From assembly GCA_015680685.1 (NCBI GenBank), contig MNCI01010462.1, forward strand, positions 265,931-329,930: 64,000 nt of DNA, read 5' to 3'. The notes under the pieces were generated by a model. The model was not told the DNA's origin, searched no databases, and was given only the letters and a program-made list of their open reading frames with translations. Shown here one piece after another: positions 45,106 to 57,359 of this stretch; within the stretch, counting starts at the first letter, position 1, and the number at the start of each line of letters is the position of its first letter. Both the position numbers and the translations under genes were made by a program. Origin of the DNA: Gnetum montanum (taxonomy: Eukaryota; Streptophyta; Gnetopsida; Gnetales; Gnetaceae).

Positions 45106-48100
45106 TGTAACAACCCATAATTTTAGTACAAGTTAATAATTTTTTTCCTTGTATGTAGAATGGTTGAGGATGGTTAATAATGTTAATATTTTTTATATGC
45201 ATAATTAATTTCACTTATCATATGATAAATTTTTTTGACTCATGTTTACTTAATTTTACCATTATGCATGATTAATGATTTTTACCTATCACTGGTGTGC
45301 ACTAATTGAGTGAATGAGTTATGGTAGGTTCTCATGAAGGCTATGTCATGGGCATGGTATGGATGTGATGGCATGACATGTGATTTATCCATATAATTTC
45401 TAATTTAAATTTTAACTTAGTAATTTCTTAGATTAAAGGGCAGAAAGGTAGATGGAGGTAGATGAGAGAGGGTAGCTAGGTCACATTGGTTGGGGGTAGA
45501 TGGAGTAGGGAAGGAGCCTTTAAGTACCAAACACTGCCTTAACCCAAAGCATTCTTGGTCTCTTAGCACTTGGGTTGGAGGGCTACTAGGTTAGAGGAGT
45601 ATGAAAAGCTTACTAGTTTAGGGAGCATGTGGAAGGACTCAAGTAACATAAGCTAGCAACATTCTAGGTGAGTAATCTTAGCCCTCTTTTCATGATTGTT
45701 TTAGTTCACCGGGATTTGCATAGATCAGTGTTGAGTTTTATTTTAATTGATGGAAGATATTGTATATATAACATATCTGAGATGGGTATTTCTGCCACAT
45801 TTTGAATTTAAATTTTCATTTTTGGATTTTTCTACCACATGTTCATTGTTGGATTTAAATTTTTAGTGTTGACTTTAAATTTTCTGCCACATGTTCATAG
45901 GAATTACTTTAAATTCCTATGAACTTTGACTTTCTAGGATTTAGGATGATTGCTTATTAAAATACCCATGTCTCTCTCTGTTTTTAGAATCAGGTTGCGA
46001 TCTACCTATTTTTGGATTTCCTAGGAACTTATTTACAACTTTAATGTGGGAATTAAATAGTAATTCATTGTAGATAAGGTGCTACATGTTATTTTCCAAT
46101 GTTTCCTAGAATCACAACAATTTCAGTAGGGTCTAGAGTTAAGGATATAGCTCTGTTTTGATTATGCATATGATTTTGAAGTTTTAATATGATACTTAAA
46201 ACATATATACCTTCTAGATCCAAGTGGAAGCACTATAAATTATTGTGTGTAGTTAGAGTTATGATTATGTCATTGGGGGTTGTTTGAATTTATTTGAATC
46301 TACATAGAAATCTAATATAGAGATTCATCTATTAATATCTTCATATCTATAGCTCAGTTTCTTCTAAAATTTTTATGAGGCTTAGATATGGATGTTATAT
46401 TGCCAATTGAAGTAGAAGGAGTTAAAAAAATTATTTTTTGATAGATTTATATGAGCTTTATTATCATTCAATCATTCTATATCTATTTCTAATTTCCTAT
46501 AAAGTTGGATGAATATCTATTACTACGAATCTGTAATTATTTAAATATTTTTATAGTAACCAAGTATGAATATTAGATTTTAGTTGATTCATTATTTATA
46601 TTATATTTTAGATGATTCATTATATATGAGGAAATTTGTAGGTTCGTATGAGTTATGGGAGTTTCATTTATGGTTGTTTAGTTGAATTCGAGTGAAGTTG
46701 TTGGCAAATGTGTATCATTTTCTAATTTTGATCTTTGATGTAGCTAATCCTATTTGAATTTTTTATTGGATATGAATTTTAATTTATTGTGAATCTTTGG
46801 ACATTTGGAACTTGTATTTTGTTGATCTTGGTCTTGTGATTAGGTGTTGAAAGTTTGGAGGAGTTGTGTTCGATTCTTGAGGATCCCTTGAATTGAATTT
46901 TATTGGATTCTTTGACCATTGGATTTGTTGGGACATGTTAGATGGTTGATCTTGGAATTATTATAGAACATGTTAGATTTTGGGATTTTGGATTGTGCTA
47001 TGACATATTGGATTGATGGTCCTTTTGTTGGCTTATGGAAAAATGATATTGAGTCCCTTCATCATCAATGTTGATTTTCCATCTTTTGATGATTGTGAGA
47101 TGGCTAGATGATGCCATGGTTTGATTATTTGATATGTGTTTGGATGATGGAGTTAGCACTTAGCTTGTGGCCAATTGGAGATGAGGCTACATGGAGTTGA
47201 TTTTTTTAATGATTGAGGCCCACTATCAATGAACTTGTAGGGCTCTTGATGCAAGCCCCATTTGGTAGGAGAGGATGATCCATGGATTATTGGTCTTGCT
47301 TGGTTGATTTCTCCAGAATGTCAAAGGTGGGTATCCACAAAGATACTTATAGCACCAACATGTTTGGGAATCTTGGTGGGGATCCACTATTACCACCTTG
47401 GTTCATTAAGACTAATAATAAATCCATGTGCATGGTAATTTGATATTTTGTTAGAAACTTTGATTTGGAAACTTGAAAGTACTCATGACAACTTTATGTA
47501 CATTGATACTAAGTGTGGTACATGCTAGCGTCCTTGTATCTTCAGTTGATGGGTGGAGTGGATGGATGTTTTTTTTGAGCCATTGTGATGGTCAAATGGA
47601 TTGATCCCATAATTTTTGGAAAATTATTTGGCTTTGGGGTTATGGCATGCTTGTGGATTTTTGTTCATGTTGATGGATAATCTTGGATGTTTGTGATGGT
47701 TGTGTGTTTGGATATTCTTTGCATTAATAGATGTATGTCCTTGGATTTTTAGCATGTTTGTGATGGATGATCTTGGATGTTGTAGTGGTTGTATGTTTGG
47801 ATATGATTTTCATTAATTTTTTTGTAGGTTACCATGCCCTACATATCCCCCATGATATCTATCCTTAATTTAGCTAAAATATGGTGCCAAGATTACTCAT
47901 TCAGTGGTAGCTAACATTTTTGGTTTATGTATAGGTATTTTGGGCTAGGAAGAGCATGGAGTACATGTGGTACCTTGGAGATGTTCATAACACATGATGA
48001 AATTATATGTTATTTGGAATTATAATTACTATTTCATATGTAGATGTATATTAACTTGATTCATGTGCTTGGATTTTTATAGTAGACTTGTATGGATTAT

Positions 48101-48434
48101 GAATGAAAACTTATCATATTTCCTTATGTAAGATGTTGGTGATGAGATACTTCTGAAATGTATAATGTTATTGAATTTGAGGTTTCTTCTAGTAGATGCT
48201 TCTAATTTAATCTTTATTCTTATATATATATTCATGTTATCATTAAAAGATAGCATGCACATCAGCATTTCATCATTTAATCTCTTCTTAATCTTTTCAG
48301 TCATGGCTTAAACGTACTTTCTTTCATTGCATTAGAATGAATCGATTTCGTTACTCTACCATGAGCAACCTTTGTTATCTATTTTTACCCTACGTAATGC
48401 TATTTGTCCTAAGGTTGGGAAGAAGGGTGTTATA
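45106..48434 (+). repeat. Solo LTR, 3.3 kb, inserted in gag of D
   Basis: Starts TGTAACAACCCATAA and ends GGGTGTTATA, so the ends are an imperfect inverted repeat (TGTAACAACCC against TATAACACCC), as in many plant LTRs that begin TGTTACACCC. The flanks gatag (45101-45105) and tatag (48435-48439) match at four of five bases, consistent with a target duplication. On both sides the D gag frame can be aligned with C without loss, confirming insertion. No coding domain was found inside. The T/G-rich right half contains long ttggat...tggatgtttgtgatgg-type words. Orientation is not certain; plus is arbitrary. Confidence 0.78.
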
Positions 48435-49560
48435 TATAGGTCCAACAACATCAAGCTACATGTAAAACTATCAAAGCTTCTGAATCAATTTCCCAAGAGT
48501 GATTGCATCTAATACAAGAAACTATCCCAAAATGATTACAAGAGGTATGATCACTTATGTTAGATTGCTAAGGATCCCACCATATCCATGAAAGAGGACC
48601 TTCCCATGCCTAAATACTTCAAACTAGAATAATTATACCACTATCAACAACTACCCAGCCATGATATGAATTTTTTCTTCACCCTAAATGATGATTTATA
48701 GAACATGAGAGATAGTGGAAAGTTACTTCTAGACGCATCTAACCCAGTCAAGTCTCAAAATCAACCCATGTAGATGTACAAATATCCTATTAATGCCAAC
48801 AATAATCTATTTACCATTATCATCCTCAACATCTATGATAAGTCCAAAACTATTAGGGAATCATTTGTGGTTCAGGTACCTTCTTGGAACAAACAAAGTT
48901 CTACTAGTTCAAGAATTCCATTTATTATAAGGATACCACCACCTATGGCTCGTAAATAATATTTTGTTATTCGAATGCCCCCTTATTCCACCTTTGCACC
49001 TACAACTCGTGTTGACTAGCATCCTTCCATAGTGGCTAATTTCGCAACCTCTTTGTGACCAAATAATAAGAAATCACCTCCAAAGTAATAAGGTTAAGGA
49101 AAATAATCAAAGAAAGATGTGGAAAGAAGTAGGCTGAATGAAGCCTACTCTAGTTTCACCCATACCGATGGATACCAATGCACAAACTACCTCAACAAGC
49201 CAACCTAGAAAAGAGAACTAGAAACAAGACTAGGGAAAGGGGCCAAAACAACAAATGCTAAAACAAGAGGTCAAAATGCTAGGTAGAATGGAGGAAGTCA
49301 AGGCTAAAAAACTAAGAAATCATCCAAAAATGATAAAAATATGCTCACTAACATAGATCATGTTAAGCTCTTACTAATATAGAAGAACATCTCTTTAAGA
49401 TTATACGACCTATTCATGACCTCCCCTACCCACCGTGAAGCACTAGATAAAATGTTAAATTATTTTCTTGTCAATGAGGATATCATAGCCAATGAGAAGT
49501 CTATCCATGTAGTGATAGTACCACCCTCACCTAGGGAAGAAACAAGGTCAATTATCATAA
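48435..49560 (+). pseudogene. gag of element D, second part
   Basis: Resumes the C-like gag: P-K-Y-F-K-L-E, then H-Y-Q-Q-L-P-S-H-D-M-N-F-F-F-T-L-N-D-D-L (48615-48710), the counterpart of the finger Y-N-Q-M-D-G-H-N-I-D-F-F-L-A-L-K-N-D-L in C. It is followed by the F-V-V-Q-V-P-S / F-I-I-R-I-P-P / F-V-I-R-M-P-P repeats (48850-48990), a Lys/Gln-rich stretch, and M-T-S-P-T-H-R-E-A-L at 49416, which matches M-T-S-P-T-H-R-H-A-L in C. Many stops. Confidence 0.7.
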
Positions 49561-50045
49561 AATTTCATGATAGTGAGTTGAAATTGAACTCACAAAGTGG
49601 TGAAGCATCAAAAGCCCCTCTCCTCATAATGATAAGAGTTTTTCAATAATAGGTACACTGAGTGCATGTTGATGATGAGGCAGTGACAAATATTATAGCA
49701 TTTTCTATCATGGAGCACTTAGGCTTAGTAGAGCACATATAGAATACCTTCACCTCTATACTTAAGTCCTTTAATGGATCATGAATAGTTTTGAAAGGAT
49801 CCATTTCCTTAGTCTTCATGATTAGGGAATAATCCCATACATTTGTCGATTTCTTAATGATGAAAGAGTTACTAGGTTTTAACCTAATCGTAGGGATATC
49901 CTCATTTTCCAAAGTAGGAGAAGTTTCTTTCTTGATCCATCATGAAATTCACCTACCCTATGAGGAAGGTAAAATCATAATCCATGGAGATGGTGTAGTC
50001 CCTTTGTTCATCAACAAAGTTAACATAGAAAAAGGATCTTAGGTG
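49560..50045 (+). pseudogene. Aspartic protease of element D
   Basis: H-V-D-D-E-A-V-T-N-I-I-A-F-S-I-M (about 49660-49720) lines up with Y-V-E-D-G-A-T-T-N-M-L-P-Y-S-I-V in C. S-I-L-K-S-F-N-G-S is identical in both. Past a stop, L-L-G-F-N-L-I-V-G-I-S-S-F replaces the L-I-L-G-R-P-W of C, and E-I-H-L-P-Y-E-E-G-K-I-I-I-H-G-D is nearly identical. The Gly of the active-site triplet is mutated to Glu. It is followed by the conserved non-coding region. Confidence 0.75.
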
Positions 50046-50939
50046 GAGTTTCAAGAAGAAACTCCTACAACCAAAAATAAAGCCACAAATCACAACAAAA
50101 TAAACCAAGCCAAGACTAATAATGTTGGGGGTCATTAACGAATCATGGGAAGACATCCCATTTAACATCGTGAGTGAAGGGAATGGAGAGTACAAGATCA
50201 TTCAACAAAGATCTTATACATTCCATGATCTTTGAAAGATTAAAAATTGATTTCATGATTGAGTATGTTGCATATTTTCTTGTCCTTGTACACATTGTAT
50301 GTCCATTTAACTAGAAGTTTTGTTTTTAGTTTTCACTTATATTTTTACATTTTTCCTTATAGTTTTTGTCTTGTTACATCACATTTGCCAATTTACTACA
50401 TACTTCTACTTTACATTTTTGTATTGATTTACAACATGTGCTTATTCTTTATATGTATGAAAAATTACAAAACAACATAAAAATATAAAACATGAAATAA
50501 AATATAAAATATAAAAGATCAAAAAAAAATTTCAAACCATAATAGTAGCCATGGTCACACTATGTGACAAATAATAAAAAAAACAATATCCATGTCCAAT
50601 AGCTATAATTGCATTGTGTAACAGACGACAACAATAAAATAATAATACATAGTCTCTAAGGTTATGAAAACCAATAATAATAATAATAATAATAAGGAGG
50701 TAGTTAAACAAAAAAAGTATAACATGTCAAATAGTAGTCAAAATCAAGCCATAGAATAAGGAGAAGGATCATCATGAACATCATCTCCAATGTTATCACC
50801 ACTATCATCTGAAGCTTGTAAACAATAAAATGTAAAAATAATTAGTAATCATGATGAAAAAAAAGCATAATCATAAAATAACAAAAATAAAAAAACTTGA
50901 ATATAAAGAAATACAACATAGTTTTGCAAAATTCAAGGT
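50045..50939 (+). other. Post-protease region of D, with AAT microsatellite
   Basis: Aligns with C 30420-31300 (see the shared tcacactatgtgacaa block at 50551). It includes an (AAT)7 tract at 50673-50695. The 73-codon open stretch 50259-50480 is aromatic, hydrophobic and low-complexity and has no counterpart in C; probably chance. Confidence 0.55.
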
Positions 50940-53900
50940 ATTCAAAAGTGAAATCTTCAAGAGAAAATATTTGGAGACCTACTTCTAACCTGTGAAGAAT
51001 CTATTCTTCATTCATGTTAGCCCAATTAATATCTTCTAGATCCACTCCAACCAAGATCTTTTATCTCTCTTTATCTATCCACTTAGGTAACATGTGGAAA
51101 AAGCTAGCAATTGTAGTGGTTCTAGATGTAGTAGTGATATGAGAAGTACGAGAATTACTAGCTATCACTAATTCCATAAACCTACTAAAGGTGTCCTCTA
51201 CACCTATCCCTTAGACAAAAAGGTCATACTTATGTTGTTTCATTGATACCTCATGTCATTATTTCATGTATTTTTTCTTTTCTACCTTGTATAGTCACTT
51301 GTTAGTCTTTTTGTTTTATCCTCATTCTAACACATAGGTGTAGTAATCTTGCCAATCCCTGGACTTATGAACAAAGAGCTTCATCTACATATTCTTCTTC
51401 ATATTGCTTCTAGCTAGAGCAACATTCCCTTGAATGGAATTCTAATAACAAGACCACTTGATCTCCCTTTTCTGCAAAGAACCCATATTGACCATGTGAT
51501 CCTCTATGAATTTCTTATGATCTTCAAGGCTCTAGGCTTTGTTTTATAGTTTCTTCTTTTGCTTTGCCAATGCTACAACCCATTCCCATAAGCACCCATA
51601 TAAATATTGGGATTGACAAAGTGTTTTTTTACAAGATGCAACACATTTTGTAGCCCCTTTATACAATCTCCATGGAATGTTCTCTACATTCGAAGGAAGT
51701 TTAAGGAATTTATTGAACTTAAAGTCTAATGAGGGATTCCACTTTACTTTGAAAACTATCAAAGGAAAAAAATATTAAAACCATGAAAACATCAAAAATA
51801 CTTAAAAATACTAGAATAATGTAGCCATAACACATTAAAACACATAAAAATTTAATAAAAGAAAATAATGCAAAAAAAAAACATTTTTCTTACTAACATC
51901 AAGAGCTATCTACTATAACCTATTAACCATGTCATCCACCATTCGCTTCATAAACTCCATCTTGTCTAGGGCCTCCACCCATGGTTTAAGATGGAATGAA
52001 GATGTAGATGCTTCTAGAGAAGGCTTATGCACTACAATGACCATAATAATCAATACATTTTGCTACAAAAACATAGAAAATTTAAAACTAAAAATACTAA
52101 CAACATCAAAATTTACCAGGTGGATCATGAGATAAGTCCATCACAGGGTTTCATTCTTAAGGAAAATCACCTAAGATGGAATCCATGACACCTAGATCAT
52201 CCATGAATGCTCTCTCCTTAGCTTCCTTTCATCGCTCCACCTTTGTCACAACCATAGTAGCCAACTATTATTACTTCCCTAGAAGAAATGAAAGCCAATA
52301 AAACAAATAAAAAAAATTAGTAAACAAATAAAACTAAAAATATAAAAAAGATATATAAATACAAATATAGAAAAAATATACAAAAACTAAAAATAAAAAT
52401 ATAAAAAATACAAATATCTACTTACCTCTAACAACATGATTTGTCATGTTAAGCTTGATTGTCATCTTTTTAGTTGTTTGCCAATTAAGAACCTAAATTT
52501 TTTCTTCAACATGTGGCCTCTTCATCTTTGCTTGACATTTGCTTTTGCACATCCCCTTTTAGCCATTTTTGCATCACCATGAGTAGCACAGGGATCTGTT
52601 AAAAGAGAAATCACATAAACCACTAATACTCTTTGTGGTAATAGAAAGAAATTCATCCACATCCTTTTCTAGTGGCTCTTGGAAATGTATAATCTCTATA
52701 ATGTTTTTAACCTGAGTCTTGAAACATTGGGAAGCATTCCATAAAACCCACATTTCATGCCTCCTAATCACCAAGAAATCTTTGAACCTTATGAGATATT
52801 TGCTAGAAAAACATAATATGGACATGGTATATGGAGTCAAGGTTATTATAGAGTTTCCAAATTTCATCCCATAGCCTAATAACCAAGAAGGTAGCCTAAT
52901 CAAACCTAGTGTCATTAGTTAAAATATTTTTTATTGTCCAAGCTTGTTGAGGCCCTATTATTTTCTTCTATAGTAGTAGCATGAGAAAAGCTATAGAACA
53001 AAAAAGTGGATAATTCTCATTTACTTCATCAACTTTACATTGCTAAAAGACAACATTGCACTAGAAGGAGAGTTAAGACAAGCCTCCATCTCCTCTCTAT
53101 GGCCAATATATTTTCTTGCTCTAATGGCAAACATGACACCACTAGTGTGTATCCCAAAGAGATCACTACACATAAACTCATTAACACTTGAAACCATAAG
53201 AAAACAATGAAAACAAGTGATGAATTTGATGATTCCATGATAAAAAGAGACAATAATGTTCAACATCTCAGCAAGTGACATTCATGGGCTAAGTAACATG
53301 AATAAGTAAAAGAAAAAAAAAACTTACATCAGTGATCCTTTTTTAGACATTTGTAGGAGCTTTGTCTACCAACCATTCCTATGATAGGTCTATTTCATTC
53401 CATTTTAGTTGAATCTTCTCCTTAGCTTTACTTGAAATGGTCATGATGACTATTGACTCATGCACAGAGTCTGTAGCACAACATAGTTGACATGTTAGCC
53501 TCATAAAACCATAAAAAACCAAAAATTCTAAAAATGTTGATCACACTTGAATAACTTTCACTAACTAGGATTAGGAAAAATGGGAACCTTAGGCTATACT
53601 GGCATATGTGCTCCTATATCTTCATGAGTCCATCATTTGTGTGCACAATTGGTAGTTATACATGTTTGGTATACAAAAGAATACTACAAAAGGTACCTAC
53701 CATACTCTTCACAGAGCTGGTCTAACACTTGTATTCTTATTACCTTACCTTGCTTAAACTTCTTCAAAGTTGTATGGGCTATAGATATGGTTTGGAAATT
53801 TTTTAATAATCCTCCATAGTTTACCCTATACTTGTAAAAATGAAGCACCAAAATTGTTAGAAAAAATAACATTGATACCAAAAATTAAACAAACTATATT

Positions 53901-54410
53901 AATTCAAAACCATTTATGCTTCTAGTAGGTAGATAGTTTTGGGAGGGCTTTGTAATAGCATGTTTATATGATGACTCAACATCAAAGAGTTATTAGCATT
54001 GTATTGCAAATAATTGGAATTCTTCCAAATTTGGGATAATATTCTAACTTATACCAAATATGAGCCCTCGCTTCATGACATTTCTTTATGAGTATCAATA
54101 TCCTCCACCATGAACTACAAGATGTAGTTAGAAGACCCTACCATGAGAGTCTCTGTGACTATAGTTGCAACATGTACAACCAAGTGTGACCACATAATCA
54201 CACTATAATTGTGGAGCAAGTACATTAGAATTTCTTTGGCATAAAGTCTAAATGATATTGAGATATAGTTGTTGAGGTTTCAAGGTTCAAGCTATTTTAT
54301 GTAGCCATCTTGGTGCAGCATAAAATCCCTACTAACTGAATGATGATCAGGATAGATTTTAGTAATTTCCTTCACATAGCCAAGCTATATAACCATGAAA
54401 CCCTAGAGAC
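50940..54410 (-). pseudogene. Antisense split gene-like block in element D (unknown product)
   Basis: The minus strand carries a chain of coding-like patches separated by AT-rich spacers. From high to low: about 54410-53890 (Y-V-K-E-I-T-K-I-Y-P-D-H-H, R-L-Y-A-K-E-I-L-M-Y-L-L-H, A-T-I-V-T-E-T-L-M-V-G-S-S-N-Y-I-L), 53281-53021 (F-A-I-R-A-R-K-Y-I-G-H-R-E-E), 52915-52574, 52595-52426, 52278-52117, 52062-51895 and 51762-50940 (G-V-E-D-T-F-S-R-F-M-E-L-V). Several patches are bounded by good splice signals on that strand: GTAAGT after 53328 and 52426, GTAAAT after 52117, and ...TTTTAACAG, TTTCTTCTAG and TTTTTGTAG before 52595, 52278 and 52062. A few stops remain, so it is dead. I recognise no domain. 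It could be an antisense ORF of the element, known from some plant Tat-type elements, or a captured host gene. An upstream exon may lie beyond E (61705-61572). Confidence 0.42.
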
Positions 54411-54782
54411 ATCTTTATGGGCATGCAACATAGCAAAAACCTAATTTGACATTTTAACAAATAGTTAACAACTAAGGCCTTAAAACAAGCATTTTCATGA
54501 ATAGCTAGCATGAATCCAAGTTTTTGACAATACAAGAAGCCAAAAATGATAGTGTTGGAACATTACGAGTCAAATTTTTCATTGAATAGTGGTCAACAAG
54601 CCAAAATAGCCTTAAAAAATGGGAATATTTGAAAGGTTGAAGCAAAAAGAACAATTTTTCTTAGCTCCTAGAGTCCACATGCTACCATTATCCTGATAGA
54701 AAAACCATGAAAACTTGCATACATTGATACACTAGGTATAAGAGGTGCTAGACACTAGCCATGAAATTAGAAAAATTCCATA
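53882..54782. other. Left flank of element E
   Basis: The left part holds the first patch of the antisense block (to about 54410). From 54410 to 54782 I see only AT-rich, stop-filled sequence in all frames, ending at the ACTAT target duplication. Confidence 0.4.
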
Positions 54783-54787
54783 ACTAT
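54783..54787. repeat. Target-site duplication, left copy
   Basis: ACTAT immediately left of TGATGAGTGGCAAGG. The identical 5 bp follows the other LTR at 60661-60665. Gypsy integrases commonly make 5-bp duplications. Confidence 0.88.
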
Positions 54788-55655
54788 TGATGAGTGGCAA
54801 GGTACCCCTATGCCCAACCATACGAATCACAAACATTCATGCACAATCCGGTTGAACTCTGCAGATGGACTAGGTGTGGTATCTAGATAGTTACATGTTG
54901 ATTACAATTCGTTGTCTTCCCACCTGGGCTAGTATTTGCTTTGTCATGTATGATTTAGTCCAAAATGAGGTGTATGATATGATTTCTAACACTAGGCTAC
55001 TCCTAGAGACAATGGAAAATAATCATGATTAACTAATAAGAAATAGGAAATGAAGTCAAAGTTAGCCTAAGTGTGATGAGCATCCATCCTTAATCATCCA
55101 AATGCATCTTGGACCTCATGTACTACTTCTGGGATTATCAAGTGCACATTACTTAAGCACTCCTAGATACACTACTAGGTTACCAAGTAGTTACACTTCA
55201 ATGTTTGTGATTAATTTGTAATCCTTCCACATCTAACAACAGGAATAGTAAATGATGGTAAAGAAATATTAACTAAGAAAATAATAAATAACAATAATTA
55301 TTAAAAATAATAATTAAATAATTAAAATTGACTGCTATAATGATGGAGTAATCTCTATCTTTATTGCCAATCATATGCATGTCCAAGTACATCACACTCA
55401 AATAAAGGTTCTATACAATTACAAGCATCACATTGCGGGCATGTACTTGGAAAAATAGTCTAATTCCTGTGGGAATAAAATACAAGAGATTTGCTACAAC
55501 TTCAATAAAAAATTCCTTAAATGCGACAAGTGCACACATATTTATAGCTAAAAATGGACTTTGCATTGATGAGGCCACGTCAATGAATGGAAGGATGCAT
55601 CGACGAGGTTACATCAACGTGGCCCAGTTGACACATATGATTGGATGCTTCATCA
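54788..55655 (-). repeat. 3' LTR of element E
   Basis: 868 bp, TGATGAGTGGCAAGG to GATGCTTCATCA. It aligns with 59689-60660 after allowing for the artefactual 73-bp duplication there and a short insertion (about 60600-60630) in the other copy. A TATTTATA box on the plus strand near 55538 gives TATAAATA on the element strand. Confidence 0.9.
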
Positions 55656-55664
55656 TACCCCCAC
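55656..55664 (-). other. Polypurine tract of element E
   Basis: Minus strand CGTGGGGGTA directly before the 3' LTR, a good plus-strand priming tract. B has an eroded counterpart at 17341. Confidence 0.7.
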
Positions 55665-57359
55665 GATTGAGTGAAAAATCATCCTTGAGTTTGTTACAAT
55701 TTGGAAGGTATGAATGACCATGGACTATTTCTTGTTGTAGTGTGGGATTAAACAAAATTGGGACATGGACACAAAATACAAAACGTTTGGAACTCATGTG
55801 GTTCCCGGTGGTGGTGGCTCCTCCATGGGTGCCTTTCCTTCATCTAGTGCTCCAAGATTCTAAGATTGATATCGTTGAAGAAGTGCCTAATGTTTCTCCT
55901 CTTTTGTCCAAGGATAATGAGCCATCCATGCTGATGTTCTAATGTTTGATGTAGGTGGCACTTCCCATGGACACGGTAGCTACGAGAACACTTGATTGGC
56001 CTTGACATACCATGTTGTAAATAGTCATCATAGGCTCTAGCCCTAACCTCTCCACCTTTCTCTTGGTGAGATTATGCAGTGATAGGAGTTTCCTGATGGA
56101 TGCTGAATGATTGTGCCTCCTACTCTGCATGTTTTGCATGAGGCCTCTGGCCTCTGCCTCCTCCTAGATGTTCAATTGCACCTTAAGAAGGTCCTCCCTA
56201 TTACCCTCTTTTAGGGGCCATCTATAACGCCCTTGTGTAACCACACCTTAAAATGTACATAGGCACTAGAAGGGTTAAATGAAATCTACACCTATGCAAC
56301 AAAACACACACATGTTAATACCACCGTGATGAGGTATGAATTCTATGCCACACAAGACACAAGTTATAAGTATTTTAACCATGAGATGAGATGAATCGTA
56401 GAAAGGATTGCAGAGATTGGGACATGAGGTAACTTAGCTTGGGCATAATGAATCGTAAGTGTTATGTGTAATTAAAGTATCATTATCCTTTCACTCCAAG
56501 ATCAAAACCAAGTCCATGCCCCTCATTAGTGACATTGCATTGTTTCATCCAATGATGGACAATCATAAGAGCACCATGACAACAAGGCGTATGATCACAT
56601 GGCGTTTTGTTCAAGGGAGGAGTGATTTGGAATTTCTTTGTGGCACATTCTTCTTTGGTCTTTTCTTTGATGTTTTCTTTTCTTTTTTTTTCTAGTCACT
56701 TTGACACTTTGTCTTTTCCAAAAGTGATTTGGAGAAGTCGCCAATCTTCAAGCATGTGTGCATGTCTTTCCAGTGGGACCCCCATAACAGCATTGAGTTT
56801 CTTTATTGAATGCCTTATTACTCTTACTCCCATTTTTCATTAGATCTACAAGGACCTTAGTATAACCAAGTTACATGATAGCACCTACAGATTTCACCAA
56901 AGGAATCCACAAGTCCGCTTGATGTGAAACCCTAGCCATTCCTTCTTAGTCCATCATTTTTTGCTTTGGGCATAATAAGCACAAAATTACTTTAAGTTTT
57001 AATGATGAAAAGAATATCATCGAACCTAAAGAAAAACCTCTTATTAATAGAATGGATGGGTGGATGTTGTGGGCTCACTGTCCAAATAATTAGTCACCTA
57101 AGACTTGATAGCATAGAACAACACCTCAACCGATAAGTCACATGAGTATTTTATTTACTGATGAGATTACCCTCAAAAAGATAAAACAATAAATTAAAAA
57201 TGAAAAAATTGTAAAATCAAAGAAAAGGAAAATCATTTACTAATTCTGCTTGTTAGAATGAAGGATATCCCCCATAACTAAACTTTTGAGCATGGATAGA
57301 ATTAATAAATAGAACATGCAAATCCATGCATGTGGAAAATATTAGTGGTCATATACAAA
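55665..57359. other. Non-pol 3' region of element E
   Basis: Occupies the position of pol but shows no pol motif on either strand. The first 60 bp (gattgagtgaaaaatcatccttgagtttg...ttggaaggtatg) match B at 17351-17400, and further patches match B up to about 18620. Short open stretches (55742-55942 and 56607-56843 plus; 55939-56139 minus) have no recognisable features. A T/C-rich tract lies at 56640-56700. Confidence 0.5.

Larger units (their letters stand above)
42540..54410 (+). mobile_element. Element D: relative of C, split by a solo LTR
   Basis: Plus-strand primer region (42546-42564), leader, gag (43270-45105 and 48435-49560) and protease (49560-50045) are homologous to element C in the same order, and the conserved post-protease region (50045-50830) follows. 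A 3.3 kb solo LTR at 45106-48434 interrupts gag. From about 50940 the element carries a gene-like block on the minus strand. No RT or integrase is visible. The right end is uncertain: it may continue past the E insertion at 54788-60660 into 60661-63249. Confidence 0.72.

Noticed and set aside
45106-48434. DNA transposon with terminal inverted repeats
   Set aside because: The inverted ends are only about 10 bp and of the TGTTACACCC type common to plant LTRs; the imperfect 5-bp flanks and lack of a transposase fit a solo LTR better.
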